Positions 38,974 through 49,573 are shown, counted from the stretch's first letter. The stretch is 64,000 nucleotides of DNA from Bartonella sp. ML69XJBT (GCF_028618515.1 NZ_JAQITB010000003.1:1-64000), one strand, 5' to 3'. Numbers and translations: made by a program. Notes: generated from the letters alone by a model not told the origin.

Positions 38974-40530
38974 ATGAGCGTAGCACATTCAGACACTGTT
39001 CTTATTATCGATTTTGGTTCACAAGTGACACAACTTATTGCACGGCGGGTGCGAGCAATGGGTGTCTATTGTGAAATTGTCCCTTTTCAATCTGCGTTAG
39101 AAGGCATGCAAAGGATAAGTCCTAAAGCTATTATTTTATCGGGTAGTTCCTATTCAGTTATTGATGATGGTTCACCGCGTATTCCGATGGAAATTTTTGC
39201 AAGGGGTATCCCAGTTCTTGGTATTTGTTATGGCGAACAAGTGATGTGTGTTCAGCTGGGGGGAAAAGTTGAATCTGGACATGAGCGTGAATTTGGGCGT
39301 GCTTTGTTGGAGATACAAGAAGACAGTGTACTTTTTGATGGTGTGTGGGAAAAGGGTTCTTGTTATCAAGTATGGATGAGCCACGGTGACCGTGTGACGA
39401 CTTTACCAGAAGGTTTTCGTGTCATAGCAACATCAAAAGGCGCGCCTTATGCTGCTATTGCGGATGAAAAAAGGCACCTTTACGCAGTGCAGTTTCATCC
39501 TGAAGTTGTTCATACACCAGATGGTACAAGACTTTTGCAAAACTTTGTTCATAAAGTTTCTGGCCTTAAGGGCGATTGGTCCATGGCTTCTTATCGTGAG
39601 CAGGCAATTGCTATGATACGACAGAAAGTTGGAAAAAGTCGTGTCATTTGCGGTCTTTCAGGTGGTGTTGATTCGTCAGTTGTCGCTGTGCTCCTCCATG
39701 AAGCAATAGGAGATCAACTCACATGTATTTTGGTAGACCATGGATTGATGCGCAAGAATGAAGCTGAAGAAGTGCTCACACTCTTTCGTGATCATTATAA
39801 TATAGAGCTTATTCATGTTAATGCTGCTAATATGTTTCTCAGTGCTCTAGAAGGAGAGACAGATCCAGAAAAAAAGCGCAAAACAATTGGTCGCCTTTTT
39901 ATTGAAGTTTTTGAAGAAGAAACCAAAAAGATTGGCGGCGCGGAATTTTTAGCACAGGGTACGCTCTATCCAGATGTCATTGAGAGTGTTTCAGCCATTG
40001 GTAAAACGGTAACAATTAAAAGCCATCATAATGTGGGGGGCTTACCGGAACAAATGAACATGAAACTTGTAGAACCGTTGCGTGAACTATTTAAGGATGA
40101 AGTTCGCGCGCTAGGGCGAGAATTAGGGTTACCTGAACAGTTTATTGGGCGTCACCCTTTTCCAGGTCCTGGTCTTGCAATTCGCTGTCCAGGAGCTGTG
40201 ACACGTGAAAAATTAGAAATCTTACGTGAAGCAGACGCCATTTATCTTGATGAAATTCGTAAAGCGGGACTTTATGATGAAATTTGGCAGGCTTTTGCTG
40301 TGCTTCTTCCTGTTCAGACTGTTGGTGTGATGGGTGATGGACGCACTTATGAATTTGTTTGTGCTCTTCGCGCAGTGACATCTGTAGATGGAATGACGGC
40401 TGATTTTTATCCCTACGATATGGCGTTTTTAAGCAAAACAGCAGCGCGCATTATTAACGAAGTAAGGGGTATTAATCGTGTTGTTTATGATATAACTTCA
40501 AAACCTCCCGGTACTATTGAGTGGGAATGA
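38974..40530 (+). CDS. guaA: GMP synthase (glutamine-hydrolysing)
   Basis: GuaA aminates XMP to GMP using glutamine and ATP. The N-terminal class I glutamine amidotransferase domain ([17 protein letters not shown]; nucleophile Cys in LGICYGEQV; His/Glu in VQFHPEV) is followed by the ATP-pyrophosphatase domain ([12 protein letters not shown]) and a dimerisation domain ending in [14 protein letters not shown] 38974 gives 518 residues, as usual for the family; ATG 38956 would add six residues and lacks a ribosome binding site. Confidence 0.97.
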   Translation: MSVAHSDTVLIIDFGSQVTQLIARRVRAMGVYCEIVPFQSALEGMQRISPKAIILSGSSYSVIDDGSPRIPMEIFARGIPVLGICYGEQVMCVQLGGKVESGHEREFGRALLEIQEDSVLFDGVWEKGSCYQVWMSHGDRVTTLPEGFRVIATSKGAPYAAIADEKRHLYAVQFHPEVVHTPDGTRLLQNFVHKVSGLKGDWSMASYREQAIAMIRQKVGKSRVICGLSGGVDSSVVAVLLHEAIGDQLTCILVDHGLMRKNEAEEVLTLFRDHYNIELIHVNAANMFLSALEGETDPEKKRKTIGRLFIEVFEEETKKIGGAEFLAQGTLYPDVIESVSAIGKTVTIKSHHNVGGLPEQMNMKLVEPLRELFKDEVRALGRELGLPEQFIGRHPFPGPGLAIRCPGAVTREKLEILREADAIYLDEIRKAGLYDEIWQAFAVLLPVQTVGVMGDGRTYEFVCALRAVTSVDGMTADFYPYDMAFLSKTAARIINEVRGINRVVYDITSKPPGTIEWE

Positions 40531-40746
40531 TTGAAATGAAATATAAACCTTATTGCACCATGTATGATGAGTGAAGGAGAGAGCATTAATGGTGTTGTGT
40601 ATGGTATAATTCCAAAGTTATTTCAGAAATGAGAGTATTGTTTAAAATTTGATTTTCAGAAGAGTAAATAAAGAATCATTTTTTAAAATCACTGTCTAAT
40701 CAGTATGAATCAATATCATTAAAAATTGAGAAGTGTGAAATTTTGC

Positions 40747-41469
40747 ATGCCTGAGAAAAAAATTGTTGCACACCGTGGTGGAGCTCATCTTTATCCTGAA
40801 AATACCCTTTCTGCATTTCTTAATGCTATAGCGTTAGGTGTTGATGAGATTGAATGCGATGTTCATTTACTGAAAAGCGGTGAAGTGGTTGTATTTCATG
40901 ATTTTCGTCTAGAACAACTTGTTGGGAAAACAGGATATATTTATGATATTGATAATGAAACACGCAAACAACTCTGCGTAAGAGGAAGTATGGAAGCACC
41001 TCCTTTATTAGAAGAAGTGCTTGATCTTTTAGCGCCCACTAACGTTGCCTTACATCTTGAAATTAAAACTTGTGGTGAGGTTGAGCGTGAGAAAATTTTA
41101 TCCCAAAAAGCACTCGCATTGATAAAAAGTCGAAATTTAGAAGAACGCGTTTCTGCAATCAGCTTTGATCCTGCAAGCCTTTGTCCCTTTATTGAAGCAG
41201 GAATAACATCTGGACCATGTCTTGATAGCTTTTCCGATAACATGGACCATCATTTTTCTGAGTGGAAACAATTGGGATATACTGATTTGAGTGTAGATGG
41301 GTCCACTGTTCCACAGAACTTTATTAAATCTGCCCTTGAAGCTGGCTTTACTGTAGGGGTATGGACAATTAATGGGAAAGCTCGACTATCGCATTGGCTG
41401 GATATGCCGGTTCATTATATCACCACAGATCAACCTGACCTAGCTTTACAATTACGTGCACAAAGATAA
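40747..41469 (+). CDS. ugpQ: Glycerophosphodiester phosphodiesterase
   Basis: This is a 240-residue cytoplasmic GDPD enzyme releasing glycerol-3-phosphate from glycerophosphodiesters. The signature IVAHRGGAHLYPENT and metal-binding EIECDVHLLKSGEVVVFHD are intact, with LHLEIKT and the late VGVWTINGK. ATG 40747 is chosen; TTG 40726 and GTG 40735 are in frame. It is convergent with ugpC, the last gene of the ugpBAEC importer for glycerol-3-phosphate and its diesters, so the two units very likely work together. No signal peptide is seen. Confidence 0.9.
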   Translation: MPEKKIVAHRGGAHLYPENTLSAFLNAIALGVDEIECDVHLLKSGEVVVFHDFRLEQLVGKTGYIYDIDNETRKQLCVRGSMEAPPLLEEVLDLLAPTNVALHLEIKTCGEVEREKILSQKALALIKSRNLEERVSAISFDPASLCPFIEAGITSGPCLDSFSDNMDHHFSEWKQLGYTDLSVDGSTVPQNFIKSALEAGFTVGVWTINGKARLSHWLDMPVHYITTDQPDLALQLRAQR

Positions 41470-41490
41470 GTATATATCTATAAAATTTTA

Positions 41491-41545
41491 CCCTCCTAGC
41501 AGAAATGGAATTAATAGGAGGGAGGTAAGTAAGTAAGTAAGAAAC
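41491..41545 (-). terminator. Hairpin and (GTAA)4 tract between ugpQ and ugpC
   Basis: An 8-bp perfect stem ccctccta (41491-41498) / taggaggg (41515-41522) with a 16-nt loop is followed by four GTAA units (41525-41540). On the minus strand the stem is followed by taaaatttta, so it may end the ugp operon. The tetranucleotide run is outside any gene. Confidence 0.5.
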
Positions 41546-41586
41546 ATTCTCTGATGATGTTTATAAGATTAAAGTTTCTACTTTAT

Positions 41587-42633
41587 TTACTTATTATCTG
41601 TACGTTTTCCAGTGGTTTTATTAAAAGTATGAAAATTCTGATAAGGAACAGTAAAGCTTAGTTTTTGACCATAGTTGTGTGCCAAGCGCTCTTTTATTTC
41701 AATGGTAAAAATATTGTCTTTCCAACGTGTTAAAATATGGCTCCCTGTTCCAACAGGCTTAATAAGTTCAATTTGTGTGTGAAAGACAGGCCCTTGATCT
41801 GGATATTCTCCAAACAAAATGATTTCTGGTCTAAAAGCTAAAAGATCAGTTTCTGTATTATAAGATAATGGCTGACCTAAATGTTGTTCTAAGATTTGGC
41901 AATCAAGAAAATTCATAGGAGGCGAACCAATAAAATCAGCAACAAACGTTGTTGCTGGATAATCGTAAATTTCCATTGGCGTTCCAATTTGCTCAATAGC
42001 TCCGTTATTCATAACAACGATTCTATCCGCTAATGTCATTGCTTCTAGTTGATCATGGGTAACATAGAGGCTAGTTGTTCCCAGTGAACGCTGAAGTGTT
42101 TTAATCTCAATACACATTTGCGCCCGCAATTTTGCATCAAGATTTGAAAGAGGTTCATCGAAGAGAAAAACACGTGGTTGACGCACAATCACACGTCCCA
42201 TTGCTACACGTTGGCGCTGTCCTCCAGATAATTGTCGCGGTTTACGATCTAGAAATGGCTCTATTTGCAAAAGTTTTGCAGCATGTGTGATACGTCGATT
42301 TATTTCATCTTTAGGTGTTTTACGATTTTTAAGACCATATTCTAAATTTCCACGAACTGTCATATGGGGATAAAGTGCGTAATTTTGAAAAACCATAGCA
42401 ATGTCACGATCAGCTGGTTCACGCTCATTGATACGCTCATTATCAATAGTGAGTTCACCTGATGTAACTTGTTCAAGTCCTGCAATGATACGCAATAACG
42501 TTGATTTTCCACACCCTGAAGGCCCCACAAGGACAAGAAGTTCCCTATCGGCAACTGTTAAATTTAAATCATTGATGACCAGAATGCCATTGTCATACTG
42601 TTTTTTTATGTTTGATAACTGGATTATGGCCAC
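41587..42633 (-). CDS. ugpC: Glycerol-3-phosphate ABC transporter ATPase
   Basis: This is a 348-residue MalK/UgpC-type ATPase. Walker [13 protein letters not shown] signature [13 protein letters not shown], Walker [17 protein letters not shown] and the switch His in YVTHDQLEA are all present, followed by a C-terminal OB-fold regulatory domain (about 240-340). It powers import through UgpA and UgpE, which precede it on the same strand; the gap to ugpE is 2 nt, indicating one operon. Confidence 0.93.
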   Translation of the reverse strand: MAIIQLSNIKKQYDNGILVINDLNLTVADRELLVLVGPSGCGKSTLLRIIAGLEQVTSGELTIDNERINEREPADRDIAMVFQNYALYPHMTVRGNLEYGLKNRKTPKDEINRRITHAAKLLQIEPFLDRKPRQLSGGQRQRVAMGRVIVRQPRVFLFDEPLSNLDAKLRAQMCIEIKTLQRSLGTTSLYVTHDQLEAMTLADRIVVMNNGAIEQIGTPMEIYDYPATTFVADFIGSPPMNFLDCQILEQHLGQPLSYNTETDLLAFRPEIILFGEYPDQGPVFHTQIELIKPVGTGSHILTRWKDNIFTIEIKERLAHNYGQKLSFTVPYQNFHTFNKTTGKRTDNK

Positions 42634-42635
42634 AG

Positions 42636-43487
42636 TTACTTCTCCGTTTCAATAAGACCTTTGATAAAAAGTCGCTGCATGCAGATGACGACAAGAACAG
42701 GCGGCACCATAGCAACAACCGATACTGCCATGAGTATATTCCATTGAGGATCATGTTGAAGTGATTCTACGATAAGCTGTTTTAAAATAATAAGAATAGT
42801 TTGATGATTTTGATCAGTTGTAACAATAAGAGGCCAGAGATACTGTATCCATCCATAAACAAACATAATAATAAATAAAGCAGCGATATTGCTTTTACTG
42901 AGAGGAAGAAGAATATCTTTAAAAAATTTAAATGGCCCTGCACCATCAACACGAGCAGCTTCTAAGAGTTCGTCTGGAACAGTTAAAAAAAACTGGCGGA
43001 ATAAAAATGTCGCCGTTGCAGATGCGATGAGTGGAATAATCATTCCGCTATAGGTATTTATCATACCTAATTGTGCGACGATTGCATATGTTGGAATAAT
43101 GCGAACTTCGACAGGGAGCATCAAGGTAATAAAGATGAGAGCAAAAGCAGTTTTTCGGAAAGGAAAACGCATGTAAACAATTGCATAAGCAGAAAAGAGC
43201 GAAATAATAATTTTTCCAATGCTAATACCAAGGGCCATAATAAGCGAATTCATTAAAAGTGGACAAAGATTGGGTAGTCCGAGTTTTTCAAGACCATCAC
43301 CAAAGATTATTTGATAGTTTTCCAGAGCATGCTTTCCTGGTAAAAGAGGAAGTGTTCCTGAACTAAATGCCGCTGAACTATGGGTTGACGCAATAATAGC
43401 AACATAAACTGGAAAACAAATAACTATAATACCAATAATAAGAGTGAGATGGGTTAGAAATTTCAAAATAGGGCGATTTTCAACCAT
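42636..43487 (-). CDS. ugpE: Glycerol-3-phosphate ABC transporter permease UgpE
   Basis: This is a 283-residue inner-membrane permease with six predicted spans and the cytoplasmic EAA loop ([23 protein letters not shown]) that docks to the ATPase. ATG 43487 has agga 6 nt upstream and lies 10 nt after the ugpA stop; an upstream start at 43520 would overlap ugpA and lacks a site. It pairs with UgpA as a heterodimer. Confidence 0.92.
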   Translation of the reverse strand: MVENRPILKFLTHLTLIIGIIVICFPVYVAIIASTHSSAAFSSGTLPLLPGKHALENYQIIFGDGLEKLGLPNLCPLLMNSLIMALGISIGKIIISLFSAYAIVYMRFPFRKTAFALIFITLMLPVEVRIIPTYAIVAQLGMINTYSGMIIPLIASATATFLFRQFFLTVPDELLEAARVDGAGPFKFFKDILLPLSKSNIAALFIIMFVYGWIQYLWPLIVTTDQNHQTILIILKQLIVESLQHDPQWNILMAVSVVAMVPPVLVVICMQRLFIKGLIETEK

Positions 43488-43497
43488 AATTTGTTTC

Positions 43498-44382
43498 CTA
43501 ATATTGCACGCGGCGTTCAATCCAGCGAAACTGGATAAACGTTAAAACAATAACCATCAACATTAATATTGTTGATTGTGCTGCTGATGCACCGATTATT
43601 TGGTTTTTAAAACCATCGTCATACACTTTGTAGACGAGAGTGCTTGTTGCACGTGCAGGACCTCCAGAGGTTATGTTATCAATAATACCAAATGTATCAA
43701 ACATGACATACTGAATATTGATAACAAAAAGAAAAAAGGTTGTCGGTGAAATTTGTGGAAACACTACGGTCCAAAATCGTTTAAAGGGACCAGCACCATC
43801 AATTGCTGCGGCTTCTATTTGGGAACGTGGAACAGATTGGAGACCGGCAAGAAAAAAGAGAAAGTTATAGGAGATTTGTTGCCAACTGGCTGCAATCACA
43901 ATAAGGATCATTGCTTGTGTACCATTAATACGATAATTCCATATAATACCGATTTTCTCCAACAGAACAGGGATAATTCCGATGGTTGGATGAAAGATAA
44001 ACAACCATAATATACCTGCCAATACTGGAGCCACAGCATAAGGCCAGAGCAAAAGCGTTGTGTAAGCTTTTTTTGCGCGGATGACACGATCAACACAGAC
44101 AGCTAAAAGAAGCGCGATCGTCATTGAAACAACAGTAACCGAAATAGAAAATATTGCGGTTGTAAGCAGTGATTTCAGATAAGCAAGATCAGAGAGAACA
44201 TTTATATAATTTTCAAAACCAATAAAAGTTGTCGAAAAACCAAAAGGATCCTCACGCTCGAAAGATGATTTTATTGCTTGGGCAGCAGGCCAAAAGAAAA
44301 ACAAAAAAGTCACAATGAGCTGAGGAAACAGCAGCCAATAAGGGAGTAAACTATTTTTGAAATATGCGTGCTTTTCTTGCAT
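43498..44382 (-). CDS. ugpA: Glycerol-3-phosphate ABC transporter permease UgpA
   Basis: This is a 294-residue inner-membrane permease with six spans (first span around 17-36, LLFPQLIVTFLFFFWPAA) and an EAA loop (SQIEAAAIDGAGPFKRFW). It lies 100 nt downstream of ugpB and 10 nt upstream of ugpE. It starts at ATG 44382 with only a weak purine stretch before it, so its translation may be weaker than that of the binding protein gene. Confidence 0.92.
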   Translation of the reverse strand: MQEKHAYFKNSLLPYWLLFPQLIVTFLFFFWPAAQAIKSSFEREDPFGFSTTFIGFENYINVLSDLAYLKSLLTTAIFSISVTVVSMTIALLLAVCVDRVIRAKKAYTTLLLWPYAVAPVLAGILWLFIFHPTIGIIPVLLEKIGIIWNYRINGTQAMILIVIAASWQQISYNFLFFLAGLQSVPRSQIEAAAIDGAGPFKRFWTVVFPQISPTTFFLFVINIQYVMFDTFGIIDNITSGGPARATSTLVYKVYDDGFKNQIIGASAAQSTILMLMVIVLTFIQFRWIERRVQY

Positions 44383-44482
44383 CCGTAGGGTTCTTTACAC
44401 ACAGAAACTTTATAAAGGTAAACAAATAAAAAGACTCAACTGCTTAATTAACCTTTGATCTTTAATGATGAAGAATAAAACC

Positions 44483-45808
44483 CTAATGATTGGCTTTTTC
44501 AAATTCACGTAAGAGCTTATCGCCACGTTTAACGGTTTCATCTAATCCATCTTTTGGTGTTTTTGAACCACTAAGGACAGCTTCTAATTCTTGATCAAGA
44601 ATAGAACGAATCTGTGGTAAATTACCAAATCTTATACCTTTTGAGTTCACAGTTGGTGGGTTAAGATTAATTTGTTTAATAGCAATATCTGCACCGACAT
44701 TTTTATCGTAGTAATGTTGTTGTTTGCTCAATTCGTAAGCAGCTTTCGTTGTTGGCAGGTAACCTGTTATCTGGTGCCATTTAGCCTGATTATCTGCTCT
44801 GGAGAGATATTTAAGAAAAGCAGCCGCACCAGCATATTCCTCAGGTGTATGACCTTTCAAAGCCCAAATAGAGGCGCCACCAATAATTGAATTTTGTGGT
44901 GTACCTTTTACATCATCATAATAGGGCAGCATACCAAATCCCACCTTAAACTGTGCTTCAGACAGGATTCCATCCCGAGAGCCTGAAGATTGCATAAAGA
45001 TCGCGCAATTTTGCGTCATAAACATTGGTGTCGCATCTAATGCTCCAGCAGGACCACCATAGCGAAAAATACCTTTGTCAGACCATCTTTTAAGGTCGCT
45101 CCACATACGCACTTGCAAAGGTCCATTCAAGGTAAGTTTTGCATCAAGTCCGCCAAAACCATTTTCTTTGGTTCCAAAGGGCACATTGTGCAATGCTGAA
45201 AAATTTTCTATGCCAATCCATTGGGCTGCATAAGACATTGTAAAACCGCAGCTTGCAGCTTTAGTCTCAAGAATTTTTTTAGAAAAATTTTCTATATCTT
45301 GCCATGTTTTAGGTGGTTGCTCTGGATCAAGCCCTGCTTTTTTAAAGATATCTTTATTATAATAAAGAATTGGTGTTGAAGCATTGAATGGCATAGAAAG
45401 CATTCGCCCTTGGACATCTGAGTAATAGCCACTGATAGCAGGTAAATAATCTGTAGGGTCAAATTCTTGTTTTGTATCCTTCATAAGTTGATAAAGAGGA
45501 TAAACGGCACCTTTTGCAGCCATCATAGTCCCAGTACCAATTTCATAGATTTGGGCAAGAACAGGTTGTTGTTTTCCACGGAATGCTGCAATGAGTGAAA
45601 CCATACCTTCTTCATATTCACCACGAAATGAAGGTACAACTTTATACTCAGATTGACTGGCATTAAAATCGTTAATGAAACGCTCAGTTTGTTTTCCTAG
45701 CTCACCGCTCATAGAATGCCAAAAGCTAATTTTTGTTTGCGCAAACCCCGCTGTTGTCATACTGACAGTAATTGCAAACGCTGCTATAGAAAAATAAAAA
45801 CGACTCAT
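44483..45808 (-). CDS. ugpB: Glycerol-3-phosphate ABC transporter binding protein
   Basis: This is a 441-residue periplasmic solute-binding protein (cluster B fold). It has a signal peptide with cleavage after GFAQ, then the mature start TKISFWHSMSGELGKQ. Inner motifs such as MPFNASTPILYYNKD match UgpB, which binds glycerol-3-phosphate and glycerophosphocholine. ATG 45808 follows a strong aagggggaa; an upstream extension to 45874 is unlikely. As first gene of ugpBAEC it is preceded by a possible Pho-box-like sequence at 45868-45885. Confidence 0.94.
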   Translation of the reverse strand: MSRFYFSIAAFAITVSMTTAGFAQTKISFWHSMSGELGKQTERFINDFNASQSEYKVVPSFRGEYEEGMVSLIAAFRGKQQPVLAQIYEIGTGTMMAAKGAVYPLYQLMKDTKQEFDPTDYLPAISGYYSDVQGRMLSMPFNASTPILYYNKDIFKKAGLDPEQPPKTWQDIENFSKKILETKAASCGFTMSYAAQWIGIENFSALHNVPFGTKENGFGGLDAKLTLNGPLQVRMWSDLKRWSDKGIFRYGGPAGALDATPMFMTQNCAIFMQSSGSRDGILSEAQFKVGFGMLPYYDDVKGTPQNSIIGGASIWALKGHTPEEYAGAAAFLKYLSRADNQAKWHQITGYLPTTKAAYELSKQQHYYDKNVGADIAIKQINLNPPTVNSKGIRFGNLPQIRSILDQELEAVLSGSKTPKDGLDETVKRGDKLLREFEKANH

Positions 45809-45858
45809 GGTTCCCCCTTTTTGAAGCGATAGAAGACAGACTTTCCCTAGATTTATGA

Positions 45859-45885
45859 TATTACACATGAACATGCCATGACAGT
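45859..45885 (-). promoter_or_regulatory. Possible PhoB box and -10 element of ugpB
   Basis: On the minus strand ctgtcatggcatgttcat is followed by taatat. The first half is an exact CTGTCAT Pho half-site; the second half, after 4 nt, matches only 4 of 7. The taatat lies closer to the box than is usual. It is about 50-75 nt upstream of the ugpB start. Plausible because ugp genes are phosphate-starvation genes in other bacteria, but weak. Confidence 0.3.
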
Positions 45886-46921
45886 TTTGTTTCAGAAATA
45901 GATTGGTTCATTTAAACAGGAACCAGCAAAAGGTCAAACGAATTTGTTTAGATTTACTTGTTTTCCTTTATGAAAGCTATCGTATGTTAACGAGATATTG
46001 CCCTGTAAACATCTGATAAAAAATAAAATGGTGTTGAATAAAGCAGTAGACAAGATCAAGGATATAAACAGTAAATGTTACTCAGTTATGGCTATTAGAG
46101 TATCCAGATTTACTTTTTCAAGAAAGAATTGTTTATTTTCTGTGCGAGTTGTCTTGTAACTGTGGAACAATAAGCTTGAGGTAAATTGTTTGTATTCCAT
46201 TTAAATTAAGAAATTCTACTAAAGCAGATTTTTAAACTTATTTAAGAGATTATAGCCTTCCAAAACTTTTCTGATGCATTGCAAAATTATATGAAAATCG
46301 CGTTTTTAGGAATTAACGTATCTCATTTTAAGGTTTAGGAAACATCTTTAGAGCGTCTAAGAGTACCTTTTGTTTATAAAAGGACTTATTTATCATTTTT
46401 ATACAACTTCAAACCATGATTTATAAGGTATTTTATGAGTATAAAAACAGAAAAATTATTACCCCCAAAATATTGATTTTAGGAAAAAAACAATTTTAAA
46501 ACAAAATATAATTACACTTATTCACATAATGAGCTCCTGTTATCAATGCATATGGAAACAAATTAAAAAACAAGAAAGTGAATTCAAGTATAAATGGTGT
46601 TTTCACTTGTGACAAATTGATTGATCAGTATGAGGATCAGATTTTAAAAACGATAAAGAGGCATTTTGGTGATGGGTTTTGGATAATTTCTATAAAAACT
46701 TTAATTCGGAAGAGATTTTAAGCTTTTTTGTAGTATTATTCTGTTTAACACATCATAGGACATATTGGGGTGCCAAAAGAAGAATTTTTCCCATGAACGT
46801 GATTTTAGGGGCGCGTAAAAATGATAGAACAAACCATTTTCATGGAATAGAAGTAGGTATTCAGAAGAGTTTGCTGTTCTCTTAAGAATCAAGGTTTGTT
46901 CATTCTTTTATAAAATGCTTC
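45886..46921 (+). other. Gene-free 1-kb gap between ugpB and the metal importer
   Basis: No convincing gene, RNA or repeat. Two overlapping frames of 60-70 codons near 46680-46890, one on each strand, have no ribosome binding site and no family resemblance. The stretch is AT-rich with stops throughout and may be decayed sequence. Confidence 0.5.
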
Positions 46922-47848
46922 TTAATGTTTTGTAATAGCGTCAATAATGGTATTCACATTATGTTCCATCATATCGAGATAAGTTGCAGCAGGACCGTTT
47001 TCGTTTGATAATGCATCGGAATATAATGTTCCACCAATTTTTAACCCTGTTTCTTTTGCAATCTGTTTTATAAGACGCGGATTAGAGATATTTTCAACAA
47101 ACAGTGCTGCTGCTTTATTGGTTTTAATTTGTTTGATAAGTTTGGCCACATCACCTGCTGTTGCTTCAGCTTCTTTTGAAGTATTTTGCGGCGCAAGGAT
47201 AGTAAAACCATATTCTTGGGCAAAATAACTAAAAGCATCGTGAGATGTGATGATGATGCGCTGATCTTTTGGGATTATGGCAATCTTTGTTTTAAGTTTT
47301 TCTTGTGTTTCTTTAAGCTTTTGGAGGTAGATCTTAGCATTTTTGTTGTAGCTTAGACAGGATTGTTGATCGATTTTACAAAAAGCAGCAGCAATATTTT
47401 TGATATAGATTTCAACATTAGGGATAGTTTGCCAAGCGTGGGGATCAATGTTACTGTGATGATGATGTGGTTGGGCACTCTGCTCTTGATTTTTCATTTT
47501 AAGGGGAGAAATATTGGCAGCCACTTCAACAAGAAGCGCTTTTGTCCCGCTTGCAGTGATAAGACGGTCAATAAATCCCTCTAAATGGAGTCCGTTGATG
47601 AAAATAATATCAGCATTTCTAAGAGCTTGGGCATCTCGGGGGACTGGTTCATAAGTATGGGTATTTGCATTAGGTCCGACAAAAGTAGTCATAGAGATAT
47701 GATTGCCCCCTACATTTTTGACTAAATCTGCAAGAATAGAAAAACTCACAACAACTTTAATTGTATGTTGTGCAACAGCAGAAAATGGAAAAAGGACAAG
47801 CGATAAGAGGGTTCCACGTAGAATCAATTTTTGAATAAATTTAGACAC
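46922..47848 (-). CDS. znuA: Zinc/manganese ABC transporter substrate-binding protein (ZnuA-like)
   Basis: This is a 308-residue cluster A-I metal-binding protein with signal peptide (cleavage after AVAQ). Likely metal ligands are the His in NTHTYEP, the His in DPHAWQ, the region around ITSHDAFSYFA and a late Asp. A short His-rich loop (QPHHHHSN) typical of zinc-specific members precedes DPHAW, so zinc is favoured over manganese. aagga precedes the ATG, which lies 1 nt after the permease stop. It is third gene of a three-gene operon. Confidence 0.88.
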   Translation of the reverse strand: MSKFIQKLILRGTLLSLVLFPFSAVAQHTIKVVVSFSILADLVKNVGGNHISMTTFVGPNANTHTYEPVPRDAQALRNADIIFINGLHLEGFIDRLITASGTKALLVEVAANISPLKMKNQEQSAQPHHHHSNIDPHAWQTIPNVEIYIKNIAAAFCKIDQQSCLSYNKNAKIYLQKLKETQEKLKTKIAIIPKDQRIIITSHDAFSYFAQEYGFTILAPQNTSKEAEATAGDVAKLIKQIKTNKAAALFVENISNPRLIKQIAKETGLKIGGTLYSDALSNENGPAATYLDMMEHNVNTIIDAITKH

Positions 47849-47849
47849 A

Positions 47850-48761
47850 TTATTTCCTTAAACGAGGGAGGGATGTACAAAACAGGTGAGGAAACCATGT
47901 CACAATAAAACCACGTGGACTGATAAAGCAGGAAAAAAGATAAATAGATCCTGCGACAATGATAATAGCAGGGCCGGAGGGAAGTGACAGATGAAAAGAA
48001 AGCAGTAGACCACATATACTAGCAATGATTCCTAAAAGGGTAGAAAGTATGCAGATAGGTCCCAAACGCGAAAGCCAAAAACGGGCTGTAATAGCTGGAA
48101 TCATCATAATGCCGACAGAAAGTAATGTGCCAAGTGATTGGAAACCACCAACAAGATTTAATACAACGAGTCCAAGCAATGATATATGGACATATTTACT
48201 CAATGGAGAGAGCGATTTAAAAAAGAGGGGATCAAAGCTTTCTAATACGAGCGCGCGCCAGAAAATACAAAGACTGCATATTGTGATCAGCATGATCGTG
48301 GTGATGAGTAAAAGGGTTTGTGTATCCAGTGCAAGCACCGAGCCAAATAAGAGATGAAGCAGTTCAATTGTTGAGTTTTTCAGGGAAATAATAATGACAC
48401 CTGTTGCAAGTGCAATAAGATAAAAGACTGTCATTGATGCGTCTTCTTTCTGAATACTATTTCGTGAAATAAGGGCTGTGGCCAAAGCAACAATGATGCC
48501 AGCGAAAATACCACCAAGAGTCATAGATAGTAGTGAAAATCCACTTATCAGAAAAGCAGCCGCAACACCAGGTAGAATGGCGTGGGATATAGCATCTCCT
48601 GTTAAACTCATTCCACGTAGCATCAGAAATACACCAACCGGACAAGCACTGATGGAGAGGAGGATTGAACCGATAAGAGCATTTTGCATGAAATGGAAAT
48701 CAACGAAGGGGGCAAGAAAAAATGCGTACACGTCTCTATAACTCCATAGATTGCGAATCAT
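47850..48761 (-). CDS. znuB: Metal ABC transporter permease (ZnuB-like)
   Basis: This is a 303-residue ABC-3 family inner-membrane permease with about eight hydrophobic spans. The family segment SLTGDAISHAILPGVAAAFL and the later LGTLLSVGIMMIPAITARF are clear. Its start overlaps the end of the ATPase gene by 26 nt, indicating translational coupling. It transports the metal delivered by the binding protein encoded directly downstream. Confidence 0.9.
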   Translation of the reverse strand: MIRNLWSYRDVYAFFLAPFVDFHFMQNALIGSILLSISACPVGVFLMLRGMSLTGDAISHAILPGVAAAFLISGFSLLSMTLGGIFAGIIVALATALISRNSIQKEDASMTVFYLIALATGVIIISLKNSTIELLHLLFGSVLALDTQTLLLITTIMLITICSLCIFWRALVLESFDPLFFKSLSPLSKYVHISLLGLVVLNLVGGFQSLGTLLSVGIMMIPAITARFWLSRLGPICILSTLLGIIASICGLLLSFHLSLPSGPAIIIVAGSIYLFSCFISPRGFIVTWFPHLFCTSLPRLRK

Positions 48762-49500
48762 TGAGAGAAAAATGTTGTTTTAGCGTGTTGATAGGCAAAG
48801 AGCTGGGTGTAAGAGGAGACATAATGTGATGCATGTTATCACAGAAGAATTGGGGTGTTTCTCCATAAAAAGCATGTTGTTGATGAATGTGAAGCATTTG
48901 GGGAAAACATTTTTGCACAATGAGGGGATCATGGAGTGCTGTAAGAACTGTTCGTCCTTGTTGTTGCCAGTGTGAGATTAGGGAAAGAAGATCTTTTTGG
49001 GTACTATAATCTACACCATTGAAAGGTTCATCAAGCAAGATAATATCGGCATCTTGTACAATAACACGTGCAAAAAGAGCACGCTGTAACTGTCCACCTG
49101 ACAGTGTCTCAAGGGGATGGGTAGCGAGTGCTGTAAGTCCAACCATTTCAAGAGCATTCTGGATTTTAGAGTAATAAGGACGCTGGTCTTTCCACAATCC
49201 ACAAAAAGACCACAATCCTGTTTGGATCAACATCCTCACATCAATGGGAAATGTCTTGTCTATGTCACATTGCTGAGCAAGATAAGCAATCCGGCTTTTC
49301 TTTGGCTTTATAACTTTACCTTTGAGAGGCTTAATCAAGCCAGCAATAGTTTTCAAGAGCGTAGATTTTCCAGAGCCATTATCACCCGTTATTGCTACCA
49401 ACGAGCCAGCTTTTAACTTTGCTGAAAAGCCTCTTATTGCTATTCTTTTTCCATAGCCTAAAGTTGCACGTTCAAAATGCAGATCCATACTTGTTACCAT
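48736..49500 (-). CDS. znuC: Metal ABC transporter ATPase (ZnuC-like)
   Basis: This is a 254-residue ABC ATPase. Walker A GDNGSGKST, signature LSGGQLQRALFARV, Walker B DIILLDEPFNGVD and switch His in TALHDP are intact. It is first gene of the metal importer operon, about 20 nt downstream of a perfect 23-bp inverted repeat. A second start at 49488 is possible; neither has a strong ribosome binding site. Confidence 0.9.
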   Translation of the reverse strand: MVTSMDLHFERATLGYGKRIAIRGFSAKLKAGSLVAITGDNGSGKSTLLKTIAGLIKPLKGKVIKPKKSRIAYLAQQCDIDKTFPIDVRMLIQTGLWSFCGLWKDQRPYYSKIQNALEMVGLTALATHPLETLSGGQLQRALFARVIVQDADIILLDEPFNGVDYSTQKDLLSLISHWQQQGRTVLTALHDPLIVQKCFPQMLHIHQQHAFYGETPQFFCDNMHHIMSPLTPSSLPINTLKQHFSLNDSQSMEL

Positions 49501-49520
49501 CTTTGATTATTATCTCATAG

Positions 49521-49573
49521 ACATATGTAATAATATAACGTTTGTCAATAAAACGTTATATTATTACATATGT
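49521..49573 (-). promoter_or_regulatory. Perfect 23-bp inverted repeat, probable metalloregulator operator
   Basis: The arm 49521-49543 (starts acatatgtaataatataacg) is exactly inverted at 49551-49573, with a 7-nt spacer. It ends 21 nt upstream of the znuC start, over the expected promoter. Each arm holds a gtaataatataac-like core resembling AT-rich Zur/Fur-family operators, so two dimers could bind side by side. Regulator identity is inferred. Confidence 0.7.

Noticed and set aside
46679-46892. Overlapping 60-70-codon frames on both strands in the ugpB-znuA gap
   Set aside because: No ribosome binding site, no family resemblance, and opposite-strand overlap suggests chance in AT-rich DNA.
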